The position numbers and the translations under genes were made by a program. Below, in pieces: positions 25,379-34,250 of a stretch of 64,000 bases of DNA; within the stretch, counting starts at the first letter, position 1; each line of letters starts with the position of its first letter. The notes below the pieces were generated by a model that saw only the letters and a program-made list of their open reading frames with translations, had not been told where the DNA came from and made no database searches. The DNA lies in contig NZ_RMVE01000001.1 of the NCBI RefSeq assembly GCF_003865345.1, forward strand, positions 248,001 to 312,000, written 5' to 3'. This stretch comes from Nonlabens xiamenensis (GTDB lineage: Bacteria > Bacteroidota > Bacteroidia > Flavobacteriales > Flavobacteriaceae).

Positions 25379-26137
25379 ATGCAAATTCCGCCAGGCAAGA
25401 AAATCTATTTTTCCAGTGATAACCATTTGGGTGCACCTACCCAAGAGGAAAGCAAACCACGCGAGCGCCGCTTCCTCCAATGGTTAGATATGGTCAAGGA
25501 AGATGCAGCGGCGATTTTCCTGTTAGGTGATCTGTTTGATTTTTGGTTTGAATATCGGTATGTAGTTCCCAAATACCAGGTTAGAGTATTGGGAAAGTTG
25601 GCCGAAATGGCTGATTCGGGTATCCCAATCTATTTTTTTGTAGGCAACCACGACTTATGGATGTTTGGATATTTTGAGGAGGAACTAGGAATTCCAGTAT
25701 ATCACCGACCGCAGAGTTTTGAGTTCAATGGCAAGCGTTTTTTTATCGGCCATGGGGATGGGCTAGGGCCAGGTGACAAGGGTTACAAACGAATGAAGAA
25801 AGTCTTTACCAATAAGTTCTTTCAATGGTGCTTTAAATGGATCCATCCAGATCTGGGTGTAGGACTCGCTAGGTATTTTTCGGTAAAAAACAAATTGATT
25901 TCTGGAGAAGAAGATGCTAAATTCCTGGGAGCCGAAAATGAATGGCTCGCACAATATGCCAAGCGTAAGCTGGAGACCGAGCATTTTGACTATTTTGTTT
26001 TCGGACATCGTCATCTTCCTATGCAATTACCAGTGGGTGAAGACTCCGTCTATTTTAATCTGGGTGATTGGATTACCCAATATCAATACGGTGTTTTCGA
26101 TGGCTCAACCATGGAATTGAAAAAATTTACTCCATAA
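25379..26137 (+). CDS. lpxH: UDP-2,3-diacylglucosamine diphosphatase family phosphoesterase
   Basis: The 252-residue enzyme has the metallophosphatase set D-N-H (14-16), G-D-L-F-D-F-W (50-56), G-N-H-D-L-W (89-94) and F-G-H-R-H (about 216-220), in the LpxH arrangement, with the H-G-D-G segment near 123. LpxH removes UMP from UDP-diacylglucosamine to form lipid X, a lipid A precursor, on the inner face of the inner membrane. The ORF could be extended to 25292, but the longer N-terminus overlaps the promoter box and looks unlike the family. The gene stands alone between the divergent AlbA_2 gene and the PAS gene. Confidence 0.82.
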   Translation: MQIPPGKKIYFSSDNHLGAPTQEESKPRERRFLQWLDMVKEDAAAIFLLGDLFDFWFEYRYVVPKYQVRVLGKLAEMADSGIPIYFFVGNHDLWMFGYFEEELGIPVYHRPQSFEFNGKRFFIGHGDGLGPGDKGYKRMKKVFTNKFFQWCFKWIHPDLGVGLARYFSVKNKLISGEEDAKFLGAENEWLAQYAKRKLETEHFDYFVFGHRHLPMQLPVGEDSVYFNLGDWITQYQYGVFDGSTMELKKFTP

Positions 26138-26165
26138 ACGGTAATCGGTACATAATCAAAAGCTT
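26135..26165 (+). repeat. Imperfect direct repeat left of the PAS gene
   Basis: Begins with TAAACGGTA and ends with CAAAAGCTT, 31 bp in all. A 34-bp relative with the same two 9-bp ends lies right after the PAS gene at 27036-27069. Both start at the TAA stop codon of the preceding gene. The match is borderline for a 64-kb window. Confidence 0.35.
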
Positions 26166-26270
26166 ATAAACAACTGATTTTTTTGCATTTCATCTATTTT
26201 GTGTTTATGTAATACTATTTTATCAGGCAAAAGGCTCTACTTTAATCATATATACTGTGAAGATTTTAAC

Positions 26271-27038
26271 ATGATACCAGCCTTTTCAAAACGCATCGCA
26301 GATCAAATGGACATCATCGTCCAGGCGCCAGTAGCGATTGCATTCTTGGACAACAACATGAGGTATGTTGCCCATTCTGCCAAATGGTGTTCAGATTATC
26401 AACTGACCTACAAGGACCTAAAAGGCATGCATCACTATAAGGTTTTTCCTGAAATTGTGGATGAATGGAAGATGGTTCATGAGCGTGTATTAAAAGGGAT
26501 GGAAGACTCCTGCGATCAAGAGTTATTTATAAGAAAGGACGGGCGTAAACAATGGATTAAATGGAGTACAAAACCGTGGCATGATTATGACGGTAATATT
26601 GCAGGATTGGTCATTGTCTCCGAGGATATCACCGATTTTATCGAGCAGAAAGAGCGGGACCAGCGCAACTACGATTTATTATTCAAGGCTTGCAACGAAG
26701 TCAATATAGGAACCTGGGAATACAGTAACATCACTGGTGATCTTTATTGGTCAGAGGCTACTAAGAACATTCATGAAGTGGACCCGGATTATGAACCCAA
26801 AGCAGATACTGCGCTCGAGTTTTACAAGGAAGGTAAATACCGTAGCATGATTACCGAGGCTTTTATCCAGGGGCTGACCAAAGGTGTTCCTTATGACCTG
26901 GAATTAAAATTAATTACCGCAAAAAACAATTTGGTATGGGTAAGGGCGAGAGGTATCAGTGAGCATTCTAATGGCACCTGTATCAGAATGTTCGGTACCT
27001 TTGAAGATATTACCAATAAAAAACTACTAGACTTGTAA
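26271..27038 (+). CDS. Tandem PAS-domain protein with no output domain
   Basis: The 255-residue protein has two PAS/PAC units: about residues 12-128 (A-P-V-A-I-A-F-L-D-N-N-M-R-Y, ending D-G-N-I-A-G-L-V-I-V-S-E-D-I-T-D) and 135-255 (ending M-F-G-T-F-E-D-I-T-N-K-K). The second stops exactly where a PAC motif normally leads into a histidine kinase, GGDEF or other output domain, and none follows. PAS domains sense redox, light or small ligands. It may work by binding a partner, or be the remaining front of a broken kinase; the 337 bp after it hold no recognisable kinase motif. ATG 26271 is the best start. Confidence 0.85.
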   Translation: MIPAFSKRIADQMDIIVQAPVAIAFLDNNMRYVAHSAKWCSDYQLTYKDLKGMHHYKVFPEIVDEWKMVHERVLKGMEDSCDQELFIRKDGRKQWIKWSTKPWHDYDGNIAGLVIVSEDITDFIEQKERDQRNYDLLFKACNEVNIGTWEYSNITGDLYWSEATKNIHEVDPDYEPKADTALEFYKEGKYRSMITEAFIQGLTKGVPYDLELKLITAKNNLVWVRARGISEHSNGTCIRMFGTFEDITNKKLLDL

Positions 27039-27069
27039 ACGGTAGTGGTATTCGTAACACCAAAAGCTT
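27036..27069 (+). repeat. Imperfect direct repeat right of the PAS gene
   Basis: TAAACGGTA at 27036-27044 and CAAAAGCTT at 27061-27069, matching the ends of the copy at 26135-26165 with a different middle. The first three bases are the PAS gene stop codon. Confidence 0.35.
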
Positions 27070-27375
27070 GATATACAAGAAAATAGGCTTTGGGAAATAG
27101 ATGGAAAACATTAGTTTACTGGAATTATTCCAGCACCAAAGTATGTCATCATGCAAGGCATCCCTAAATTGCTTATCCAACCACACAAAATCTTTGAGAC
27201 CAATGAAAAGCATTGGAGATAAGCTCAAAGACTCAAGGCTGGCGATGTATAAGAATTATACGCCTGACAATTGGAATTGGTAACGGTATTCAAATGCCTG
27301 TGCCGTTAACAACGGAGTGATCTGTACAGAGCTGCCAGCCAACTAAGCTTCGCAGATATGGTGGTGGTTTCAGCG
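27039..27375. other. 337-bp gene-poor stretch between PAS gene and recJ
   Basis: This is the 3' side of both flanking genes. A 60-codon plus-strand frame (27101-27283) shows no family resemblance. A weak inverted repeat TAACGG/CCGTTA lies near 27281-27307 but lacks a T-tract. There may be decayed coding sequence here: the frames contain short plausible peptides broken by stops, but I cannot assign any of them. Confidence 0.4.
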
Positions 27376-29079
27376 TTACGAATGAGGAAGGAGGTCCCTT
27401 AACTTCAATTGTAGACTAGTTACTCCCTGCCATTCATTGGTATCAATAGAATAAGCGATGTCAAAAGCTTGTTTGCCTGTAGTCAAATCGCACTTGCCAC
27501 CAAGATTAAACCCGATGGCGTCAAAGGCTATCTTTGAGTTGATCTTACTCGTTACCCTTAATTTGAGATGCGCATCCTGATCTCCCACACAACGGCCACT
27601 CCCAGTATCAACCAAATTTTCAGTCATAAATACCGGAGTCATATTTCCAGGTCCGAATGGGGCCATTTGCTGCAAAATGCGAAAGAATTTCGGGCTGATA
27701 TTTTCCAATGGTAATCGACTGTCAATATTTAGTTCCTGAATGCGGTGACGCTGTTCCATCGTAGCGCAAACCACTTCTTCAAACCTTTGTTTAAAAGCCT
27801 CATAATGTTCAGGCAGCAGCGTGAGTCCAGCTGCATATTTATGCCCGCCAAATTGCTCTATGAATTCGCTACACTGTTCCAAGGCCTGATAAACATCAAA
27901 CCCCTTTACACTCCTGGCGCTAGCCGCCAGATAATCACCACTTTTGGTAAACACCAAGGTAGGCCGGTAATAGGTTTCAATTAGTCTAGAGGCAACAATC
28001 CCAATTACTCCTTTGTGCCAGTCTTTGTGGTAAACAACACTGGTATGCCGTTTTTGCTCCTCATTCTCCTCGATCTGTTGTAGCGCTTGCAGCGTGATGT
28101 TCCGGTCCAGGTCCTTTCTGTCTATATTATAATTTTCAATTTCGGCAGCAAATTTACGGGCAGTTTCCGGGTCATTTTGGGTAAGTAATTCTACCGCATG
28201 AAGCCCGTGTTTCATACGGCCTGCCGCATTTATCCTAGGGGCGATGACAAAAACCACATCAGTAATTGTCAAAGAAGTTTTGTTCAAATTGGAAATCAAT
28301 GCCTCAATTCCCGGTCGCGGGCAGGTATTGATCACATTCAACCCGTGATAGGCTAATATTCTGTTCTCACCGGTAATCGGTACAATATCGGCGGCAATTG
28401 CTGTAGCCACCAGATCCAAATATGGGATAAGCATCTCAAATTCCCAATCGTTGGTCAAGGCAATCGCTTGACAAAGCTTAAAGCCCACGCCACATCCACA
28501 AAGTTCCTTAAACGGATAGGAGCAGTCAGCGCGTTTTGGGTCGAGCACAGCCACTGCTTTGGGTAAAACCTTGCCTGGACGGTGATGATCACAGATGATA
28601 AAATCGATTCCTTTTTCTGCGGCATACGCCACTTTATCCACCGCCTTAATACCACAATCGAGTGCGATAATCAGGCTACATTGGTTATCTGCAGCATAAT
28701 CAATTCCCTGTATACTGACCCCATAACCTTCCGTATACCGATCTGGAATATAGGTGGCTACTCTATCGTAAAAGCTATGTAAAAACGTAGCCATAAGCGC
28801 AACACTGGTAGTGCCGTCTACATCGTAATCACCATAAATCAGAATGTTTTCATTATTGCCGATGGCTTGCTGGACACGTTGAACAGCAGCCTCCATATCT
28901 TGCATTAGAAACGGGTCATGCAATTCATCCAAATTGGGTCTAAAGAAGGATCTCGCTTTCGCGAAAGTGTCAATTCCACGCTGCACGAGCAGACCTGCTA
29001 AAAACCCATCAATCCCTAGCTCTTGGGCCAATTGATCGCGTTGTTGAGAATCTGGTGGTGGTTGTAGGGTCCAGCGCAT
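27376..29079 (-). CDS. recJ: Single-stranded-DNA-specific exonuclease RecJ
   Basis: The 567-residue protein is the 5'-3' exonuclease of RecF-pathway recombination and mismatch repair. DHH-family motifs are G-D-Y-D-V-D-G-T (83-90), A-L-D-C-G-I (139-144), C-D-H-H-R-P (163-168), followed by the DHHA1 region with S-A-R-S-V-K-G-F-D and G-G-H-K-Y-A-A-G (near 395 and 420). Length is typical for the phylum. Palindrome copy 5 codes for F-A-K-A in the R-G-I-D-T-F-A-K-A segment, with one changed base at the edge. It is followed by a gene-poor 337 bp. Confidence 0.96.
   Translation of the reverse strand: MRWTLQPPPDSQQRDQLAQELGIDGFLAGLLVQRGIDTFAKARSFFRPNLDELHDPFLMQDMEAAVQRVQQAIGNNENILIYGDYDVDGTTSVALMATFLHSFYDRVATYIPDRYTEGYGVSIQGIDYAADNQCSLIIALDCGIKAVDKVAYAAEKGIDFIICDHHRPGKVLPKAVAVLDPKRADCSYPFKELCGCGVGFKLCQAIALTNDWEFEMLIPYLDLVATAIAADIVPITGENRILAYHGLNVINTCPRPGIEALISNLNKTSLTITDVVFVIAPRINAAGRMKHGLHAVELLTQNDPETARKFAAEIENYNIDRKDLDRNITLQALQQIEENEEQKRHTSVVYHKDWHKGVIGIVASRLIETYYRPTLVFTKSGDYLAASARSVKGFDVYQALEQCSEFIEQFGGHKYAAGLTLLPEHYEAFKQRFEEVVCATMEQRHRIQELNIDSRLPLENISPKFFRILQQMAPFGPGNMTPVFMTENLVDTGSGRCVGDQDAHLKLRVTSKINSKIAFDAIGFNLGGKCDLTTGKQAFDIAYSIDTNEWQGVTSLQLKLRDLLPHS
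28954..28969. repeat. 16-bp palindrome, copy 5 (one edge mismatch)
   Basis: CGCTTTCGCGAAAGTG: the 12-bp core is intact and one outer base differs. Read on the minus strand within recJ as T-F-A-K-A; the mismatch gives threonine in place of the first alanine. Confidence 0.9.
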
Positions 29080-29195
29080 GGGGTAAAGATAAGAGATGGC
29101 TGCTGTATTAAAAACCTAAAAATGAAAGTCCAGGACCCGCCAATAATTGTGATATTAAATCAGTAGATTTAGGCGAATAATCAAATGATTTCGAT

Positions 29196-29786
29196 ATGCC
29201 TTTAGTAACTCCTTTGGACCCTAGCCACGACCCAGAAACAGCTGAACTAGCCAAGTTCTTCAATGAGACCTTGGGTTTTTGCCCCAATTCAGTGCTGACC
29301 ATGCAGCGTCGTCCTGCCATCTCAAAGGCCTTTATCAACCTGAACAAAGCCGTTATGGCCAATGAAGGAAGAGTGACCAGTGCATTGAAACGCATGATAG
29401 CCTGGGTATCGAGTAATGCGACCGGTTGTAGGTATTGTCAGGCACATGCTATTCGGGCGGCAGAACGCTATGGCGCAGAACAGGAACAGTTAGATAATAT
29501 TTGGGAATATCGTACCCATCCAGCATTTAATAATGCCGAACGGGCAGCGCTTGATTTTTCTCTAGCCGCTAGCCAGGTTCCCAATGCCGTCGATGCTGAT
29601 ATTCAAGAACGTTTACACGAGCATTGGAATGAAGGGGAAATCGTAGAGATGTTGGGAGTGATCTCGCTTTTTGGCTACCTCAACCGTTGGAACGACTCTA
29701 TGGGCACCATCTTGGAACAAGACGCCATAGATAGCGGAAATCAATATTTGGGAAAACACGGTTTTGAAGTTGGCAAGCACCAATGA
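29196..29786 (+). CDS. AhpD-like carboxymuconolactone decarboxylase-family protein
   Basis: The 196-residue all-helical protein carries the peroxidase-type active site G-C-R-Y-C-Q-A-H at 77-84 (C78, C81 and H84), with E-upstream helix F-F-N-E-T-L-G-F-C-P-N-S. The second half repeats the helical pattern (A-A-L-D-F-S-L-A-A-S). Members act as alkylhydroperoxidase partners or small thiol reductases. It is monocistronic, with only 3 bp between its stop and the end of the convergent secreted-protein gene. ATG 29196 fits the start of the fold. Confidence 0.88.
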   Translation: MPLVTPLDPSHDPETAELAKFFNETLGFCPNSVLTMQRRPAISKAFINLNKAVMANEGRVTSALKRMIAWVSSNATGCRYCQAHAIRAAERYGAEQEQLDNIWEYRTHPAFNNAERAALDFSLAASQVPNAVDADIQERLHEHWNEGEIVEMLGVISLFGYLNRWNDSMGTILEQDAIDSGNQYLGKHGFEVGKHQ

Positions 29787-29789
29787 TGG

Positions 29790-30611
29790 TCAAGGCTTAA
29801 CAAATTTGAGTAGCATGTCCTTGCCCCCTTTCTCGTATTCGATAAACATGACCATATTAGATTCATAGGCAATACCTACAAATGAACTTGTAACGGCCAA
29901 ATAGCAGCCCGCGTTACTTTTTTTCAGCATCCCAATTAATTGATCCCCTTGAAATACGGTGTACCCTTTCATCGAAGCAATTAATGAATAAGTTCCATCG
30001 GTTGACACCAAGTCTTTGGCGATCAGTGACGCTTGTTCTTGCATCGACTTCTCCAAGGCCAATTTTTCAGCAGACTCTTGCTCGGTAGTCATTTCCATTT
30101 CTTGAACCGATTCAGATAGATTCTCCATTGGCTCCATTTGATCTGGAGAAACATCTACCGCAGAAATTGACTCTTCATTTATCTGGTATTCATAATCAAT
30201 ATCATCCAAAGAAGTCATGGCTTCACGCAAAGCAGCAAAGTAGGCTTTTTGATAATCCTTTATTTTACTATAACCTTCTTTAGAAGTAAATACAAGGTTT
30301 CCATTACAATCGCTTAAAGTAAAAATTAGCTTGATACCGATAAACCCTGATTTTTGTAAATCCATTTTGAGCAGTTGACACCCATTGGTGGCTTGGAGGT
30401 TTGAAAGCGGAGTATCAGACGCTAAAAATGCCTCGAAACCTCGTTTTTCCAATTCAAATACAGCAAGGTCATTCAATTGAAATTGATTGGAATGCTTTTG
30501 AAATTCATATTGATCATCAACCAGAACATATTTATAATTATTTAAAGAATCATCTTGCCCATTCACATAAAGTTGGAACAAACAACAAACTACTAGCATT
30601 AGCTTTTTCAT
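29790..30611 (-). CDS. Secreted hypothetical protein, 273 aa
   Basis: A signal peptide (K-K-L-M-L-V-V-C-C-L-F-Q-L-Y-V-N-G-Q, cut near G18) leads into a mature protein with about 120 residues of alpha/beta character, an acidic Glu/Met/Ser-rich linker (about 150-195) and a C-terminal beta stretch (YSLIASMKGYTVFQGDQL). Two cysteines (about 77 and 100) could pair. I recognise no named domain. It lies alone, with 244 bp of AT-rich DNA between its start and recQ. Confidence 0.78.
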   Translation of the reverse strand: MKKLMLVVCCLFQLYVNGQDDSLNNYKYVLVDDQYEFQKHSNQFQLNDLAVFELEKRGFEAFLASDTPLSNLQATNGCQLLKMDLQKSGFIGIKLIFTLSDCNGNLVFTSKEGYSKIKDYQKAYFAALREAMTSLDDIDYEYQINEESISAVDVSPDQMEPMENLSESVQEMEMTTEQESAEKLALEKSMQEQASLIAKDLVSTDGTYSLIASMKGYTVFQGDQLIGMLKKSNAGCYLAVTSSFVGIAYESNMVMFIEYEKGGKDMLLKFVKP

Positions 30612-30806
30612 TATCTCAGTTTTAAAAGGTCGTATTCAGCATCTAAGATACAATGGATAAGATCTAAAATGTATACCCGGGTATTTTTATGAATTACTCC
30701 GCAAATTGAATGCTTACCAAAGCAAGTACTTCCCAAAATTTGTGAATCTCTAGTATTACAGTCGTTAGACTTGCAGGATGTTGGCGAATTTATTTGTTGA
30801 AAGTCA

Positions 30807-30814
30807 TACCTTTG
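30807..30814 (+). promoter_or_regulatory. -7 promoter box for recQ
   Basis: TACCTTTG, 41 bp before the recQ ATG at 30856. A TTG at 30781-30783 lies 23 bp upstream, slightly long for a -33 element. Confidence 0.5.
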
Positions 30815-30855
30815 GATTGCCCGCAGGGTATTTATAAGCCATTCAAACCAATTAT

Positions 30856-33024
30856 ATGAAAAAATCAGCGCTCCTTAAGCAGTACTTTGGGTACGACAGC
30901 TTCAGACCCTTACAGGAAAATATTATAGATAAACTTATCGCAGGCGATGATCTGATGGTGGTCATGCCTACAGGTGGAGGGAAATCCATGTGCTACCAAC
31001 TTCCCTCTATTATGCTAGAAGGAATAACTTTAGTAATTTCTCCATTAATCGCCCTGATGAAGGATCAAGTTGATGCATTGAGGGCCAATGGTATAGGGGC
31101 AGCCTATTTCAACAGCTCACAAGAAACCCATGAGCAACAAGAATTATTCGAGCAATTGGCGTCAGACGATTTGGATTTGCTGTATGTGGCTCCAGAAAGT
31201 ATTGGATTGCTGGATCATCAACTGAAATCGGCCAAAATTTCTTTAATAGCTATCGATGAGGCCCACTGTATTTCTACTTGGGGCCATGATTTTAGACCCG
31301 CTTACACACAACTATCCTATCTTAAAAAAACGTATCCTGATACTCCTTTGGTCGCCCTTACCGCCACAGCTGATAGAGCAACGCGGATGGACATTAAAAA
31401 GCAGTTGGGTATCATAAATGCTCCAGAATACGTAGCCTCTTTTGACCGACCTAATCTCAGGTTAGAGGTACGTCCTGGAACCAACAGAATCCAGCAAATC
31501 ACAACATTCTTGAGGTCATTCTCTAATGATGCTGGAATCATATATTGCCTCAGTCGAAAAACTTGTGAAGGACTGGCCAGCAAACTTACTGCCAGCGGCT
31601 ATAATACTGCCGCCTATCATGCTGGGCTTTCATTTGAAGAACGTTCTCAGGTTCAAGAAGATTTTATCAAAGATGAGGTGAAGATTGTATGCGCAACTAT
31701 TGCCTTTGGTATGGGGATAGACAAGTCCAACGTGCGTTTTGTGATTCACTATAACATGCCTAAAAACATTGAGGGTTATTACCAAGAAATTGGTCGTGCT
31801 GGAAGGGACGGGATAGATGCTCATGCATTGTTATTTCACAGCTATGCAGACGTGATTCAACTGAGGCGGTTTGCAGAGGGCAGTGGGAACACTAAGGTAC
31901 AACTGGCCAAACTTGAGCGCATGAAACAATTTGCGGAAGCCTTGACCTGCCGCAGGCGTATGTTGTTGTCTTACTTTAATGAGTACCAAGACAAAGATTG
32001 CGGTAACTGTGATGTATGTTTGAATCCTCCTGACTTTTTCAACGCGACAATCCCAGCACAAAAAGCGTTGAGCGTGGTGGTCCGTGCCCAGGAGCAGGCC
32101 TCCATGAACCTGGTAATTGATTTATTGCGAGGTGCACAGAACAGTACGGTGTTGGAAAGTGGTTTGCAATCAATTAAAACCTTTGGAGCTGGAAAAGATA
32201 TTTCTTGGAACAATTGGCAGCAATATCTCGTTCAAATGATAAATATAGGCTTGTTGGAAATTGCCTTTCATGAGCAAAATCATCTTAAAATTACGCCCCA
32301 AGGCAAAGCAGTATTATTTAATGGACGGCAGGTAGAACTGGCCGTTGTTCCTAAGAAGGACGATCAGTTGGTTAAAAAACAACGGACTTCACAAGATCTG
32401 CCTGTAGAAGTCAACCGTCAACTCTTCCAAGACCTTAAGGATATACGTACGCAATTGGCTAAAGCAAAGCAATTGGCCCCCTACATGATTTTTAGTGATG
32501 CAAGTCTAAAGGATATGGCTGCCAGAATTCCTCTGGATGACAATGAATTTGCAGATATCAATGGGGTCGGAACCCATAAACACGATACTTACGGTCAAGA
32601 ATTTTTGGCTCTATTAAAGCAGCATAAAGAATTACGAAGTACAGCATTTGTGTACAGGGACCAACGACCCAAAAAAAAATCAGCGGCATCCTCTGGTAAA
32701 AAGAAAAGTAAAAGTGACACGGTAGCCACTACTGCCGCTCTCTTTTGGAAGGACATGGATGTAAATGAAATTGCGGTGCACCGCAAGTTGGCAACAACTA
32801 CCATCATCTCTCATTTGGTCAAACGGTATGAAAGTCATGCAGATGTTGATTTATCTCGTTTAGTGGACGCCGATATTCTCAATCGAATCCTCAAAGCATA
32901 CCCTCATATCAGAGACAAAGAAAGTTTGAAGTCTGTATTTGAATATTTTGAAGGAAAAATCGATTATGACAGTCTGCGCATCGGACTTACTTGGGCCAAG
33001 AATCAATCAGTGGTATCCAATTGA
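30856..33024 (+). CDS. recQ: ATP-dependent DNA helicase RecQ, long form
   Basis: The 722-residue helicase has motif 0 (F-R-P-L-Q, 16-20), Walker A P-T-G-G-G-K-S (38-44), D-E-A-H (134-137) and motif VI (Q-E-I-G-R-A-G-R-D-G, near 312-321). A zinc-binding region follows (C-R-R-R ... C-G-N-C-D-V-C), then the RQC winged helix, an HRDC domain (about 512-590) and a lysine-rich linker leading to an extra C-terminal helix-turn-helix (about 635-715), the layout of Bacteroidota RecQ. It unwinds duplex and recombination structures in the 3'-5' direction. Overlapping lines at its 3' end are not genes. Confidence 0.96.
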   Translation: MKKSALLKQYFGYDSFRPLQENIIDKLIAGDDLMVVMPTGGGKSMCYQLPSIMLEGITLVISPLIALMKDQVDALRANGIGAAYFNSSQETHEQQELFEQLASDDLDLLYVAPESIGLLDHQLKSAKISLIAIDEAHCISTWGHDFRPAYTQLSYLKKTYPDTPLVALTATADRATRMDIKKQLGIINAPEYVASFDRPNLRLEVRPGTNRIQQITTFLRSFSNDAGIIYCLSRKTCEGLASKLTASGYNTAAYHAGLSFEERSQVQEDFIKDEVKIVCATIAFGMGIDKSNVRFVIHYNMPKNIEGYYQEIGRAGRDGIDAHALLFHSYADVIQLRRFAEGSGNTKVQLAKLERMKQFAEALTCRRRMLLSYFNEYQDKDCGNCDVCLNPPDFFNATIPAQKALSVVVRAQEQASMNLVIDLLRGAQNSTVLESGLQSIKTFGAGKDISWNNWQQYLVQMINIGLLEIAFHEQNHLKITPQGKAVLFNGRQVELAVVPKKDDQLVKKQRTSQDLPVEVNRQLFQDLKDIRTQLAKAKQLAPYMIFSDASLKDMAARIPLDDNEFADINGVGTHKHDTYGQEFLALLKQHKELRSTAFVYRDQRPKKKSAASSGKKKSKSDTVATTAALFWKDMDVNEIAVHRKLATTTIISHLVKRYESHADVDLSRLVDADILNRILKAYPHIRDKESLKSVFEYFEGKIDYDSLRIGLTWAKNQSVVSN

Positions 33025-33132
33025 TTTGGACAAACTCGCCTTCTACATATTGCAAGAACTAGATTTAAAGAGCCAGAGACATTCTGCATGGAATGAAAAA
33101 CATCCATACAGGAACCCAGCTATCAAAAACCG

Positions 33133-34137
33133 CTATCGACCCAGTACTGGTTGTTCGACCCAATTGAACTTTTTCACTTCTTGTGGAATCTTGACCCGTT
33201 GTGCTACACGTTCCATACGCGCAGGCAACTTCATCAAATAATCCCTTGCTTTTTCTGCTTCTTCATTCAGCTGGGTGAGGGACGAAATATCCCATTGGTC
33301 AATCAGCTTTTGTAAAATATCAATATAATCCTGGGCAGTATAAACTCCTAGTCGTTGGGCACTATTGGAGAAATCCTCAAATGCCTGGCCAATACTTTGG
33401 CCACTTTCCCTAACAAACATGGCGGGCATGACAATTTTGTGAACCATCATTTCTTTAAAAGCGACCATCATATTGTTGGGGTCTATCTTAAAGATTTCTT
33501 CAACGAAAGTACTGTAAGCTTTATGGTGACGCATTTCATCACCAGAAATAATCCTACACATCTTTGAGAGCGCGGTATTACCGTACTGTCTAGCAAGTTT
33601 TGCAACACGATTGTGCGAAATATAGGTTGCTAACTCCTGAAAAGTAGTATAAACAAAGTTCTTGTAAGGATCGCGATCTGTACCAATATCAAACCCATCA
33701 TTTATGAGATGGTGGGTAGTGATCTCAACCTCGCGCATATTCACACGACCAGAAAGGTAAAGATATTTGTTAAGTACATCGCCGTGACGGTTTTCCTCAC
33801 CAGTCCATTGACGCACCCATTTTGACCATGCATTTCCTTTTCCTTCCATTTGGTTAATCCCCTCTACATCCATCAGCCATGACTCATAGGTAGGCAGTGC
33901 TTCTTCTGTAATGGTATCACCCACCAGAGTCACCCAAAAATCATAAGGGAGATCCTTGGCGAGTTCACGCAATTCTTTGACTTCTTCAAAGAAGCTGTCT
34001 TCCTGCGAATTGGGAAGAAAATCAGTGGGTTGCCAGATGTCATCAGCAGGAATCAGGAATTGGTCCATGAAGGACTCTACCTTGGATTCCAGGGTCTGCA
34101 TGACCTCAATTCGTTTATTTTTCAGGGGTTGAATCAT
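33133..34137 (-). CDS. Acyl-ACP (stearoyl-ACP type) desaturase
   Basis: The 334-residue protein has the soluble desaturase di-iron ligand pattern: E85 in T-Y-E-S-W (helix 1), E-E-N-R-H at 114-118, E168 in T-T-F-Q-E-L-A-T and D-E-M-R-H at 200-204. These enzymes place a cis double bond in ACP-bound acyl chains and adjust membrane fluidity. Length (about 330) fits bacterial members. A TACCTTTA promoter box lies 19 bp before the ATG and palindrome copy 6 lies about 18 bp farther upstream. It is separated from recQ, which runs toward it, by 108 bp with no clear terminator. Confidence 0.93.
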   Translation of the reverse strand: MIQPLKNKRIEVMQTLESKVESFMDQFLIPADDIWQPTDFLPNSQEDSFFEEVKELRELAKDLPYDFWVTLVGDTITEEALPTYESWLMDVEGINQMEGKGNAWSKWVRQWTGEENRHGDVLNKYLYLSGRVNMREVEITTHHLINDGFDIGTDRDPYKNFVYTTFQELATYISHNRVAKLARQYGNTALSKMCRIISGDEMRHHKAYSTFVEEIFKIDPNNMMVAFKEMMVHKIVMPAMFVRESGQSIGQAFEDFSNSAQRLGVYTAQDYIDILQKLIDQWDISSLTQLNEEAEKARDYLMKLPARMERVAQRVKIPQEVKKFNWVEQPVLGR

Positions 34138-34155
34138 CAGTAAATTCTTATACTG

Positions 34156-34163
34156 TAAAGGTA
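34156..34163 (-). promoter_or_regulatory. -7 promoter box for the acyl-ACP desaturase gene
   Basis: The minus strand reads TACCTTTA, 18 bp before the ATG. Palindrome copy 6 covers 19-34 bp upstream of the box, where a -33 element would sit. Confidence 0.45.
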
Positions 34164-34181
34164 GTCGTTTATTTTGGGTTG

Positions 34182-34197
34182 CGCTTTCGCGAAAGCG
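34182..34197. repeat. 16-bp palindrome CGCTTTCGCGAAAGCG, copy 6
   Basis: Perfect copy in the 113-bp gap between the plsC-like gene (downstream end, minus) and the desaturase promoter; it overlaps the expected -33 region of the desaturase promoter. Confidence 0.95.
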
Positions 34198-34250
34198 AAA
34201 GTTTTACATACCGAAAAATGAACTGAAATGACGTCTACAACTGTATCCAG

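Noticed and set aside
26139-28384. Exact 14-bp repeat CGGTAATCGGTACA at 26139 and 28371
   Set aside because: About seven 14-bp matches are expected by chance in 64 kb, and the second copy codes for a conserved RecJ segment.
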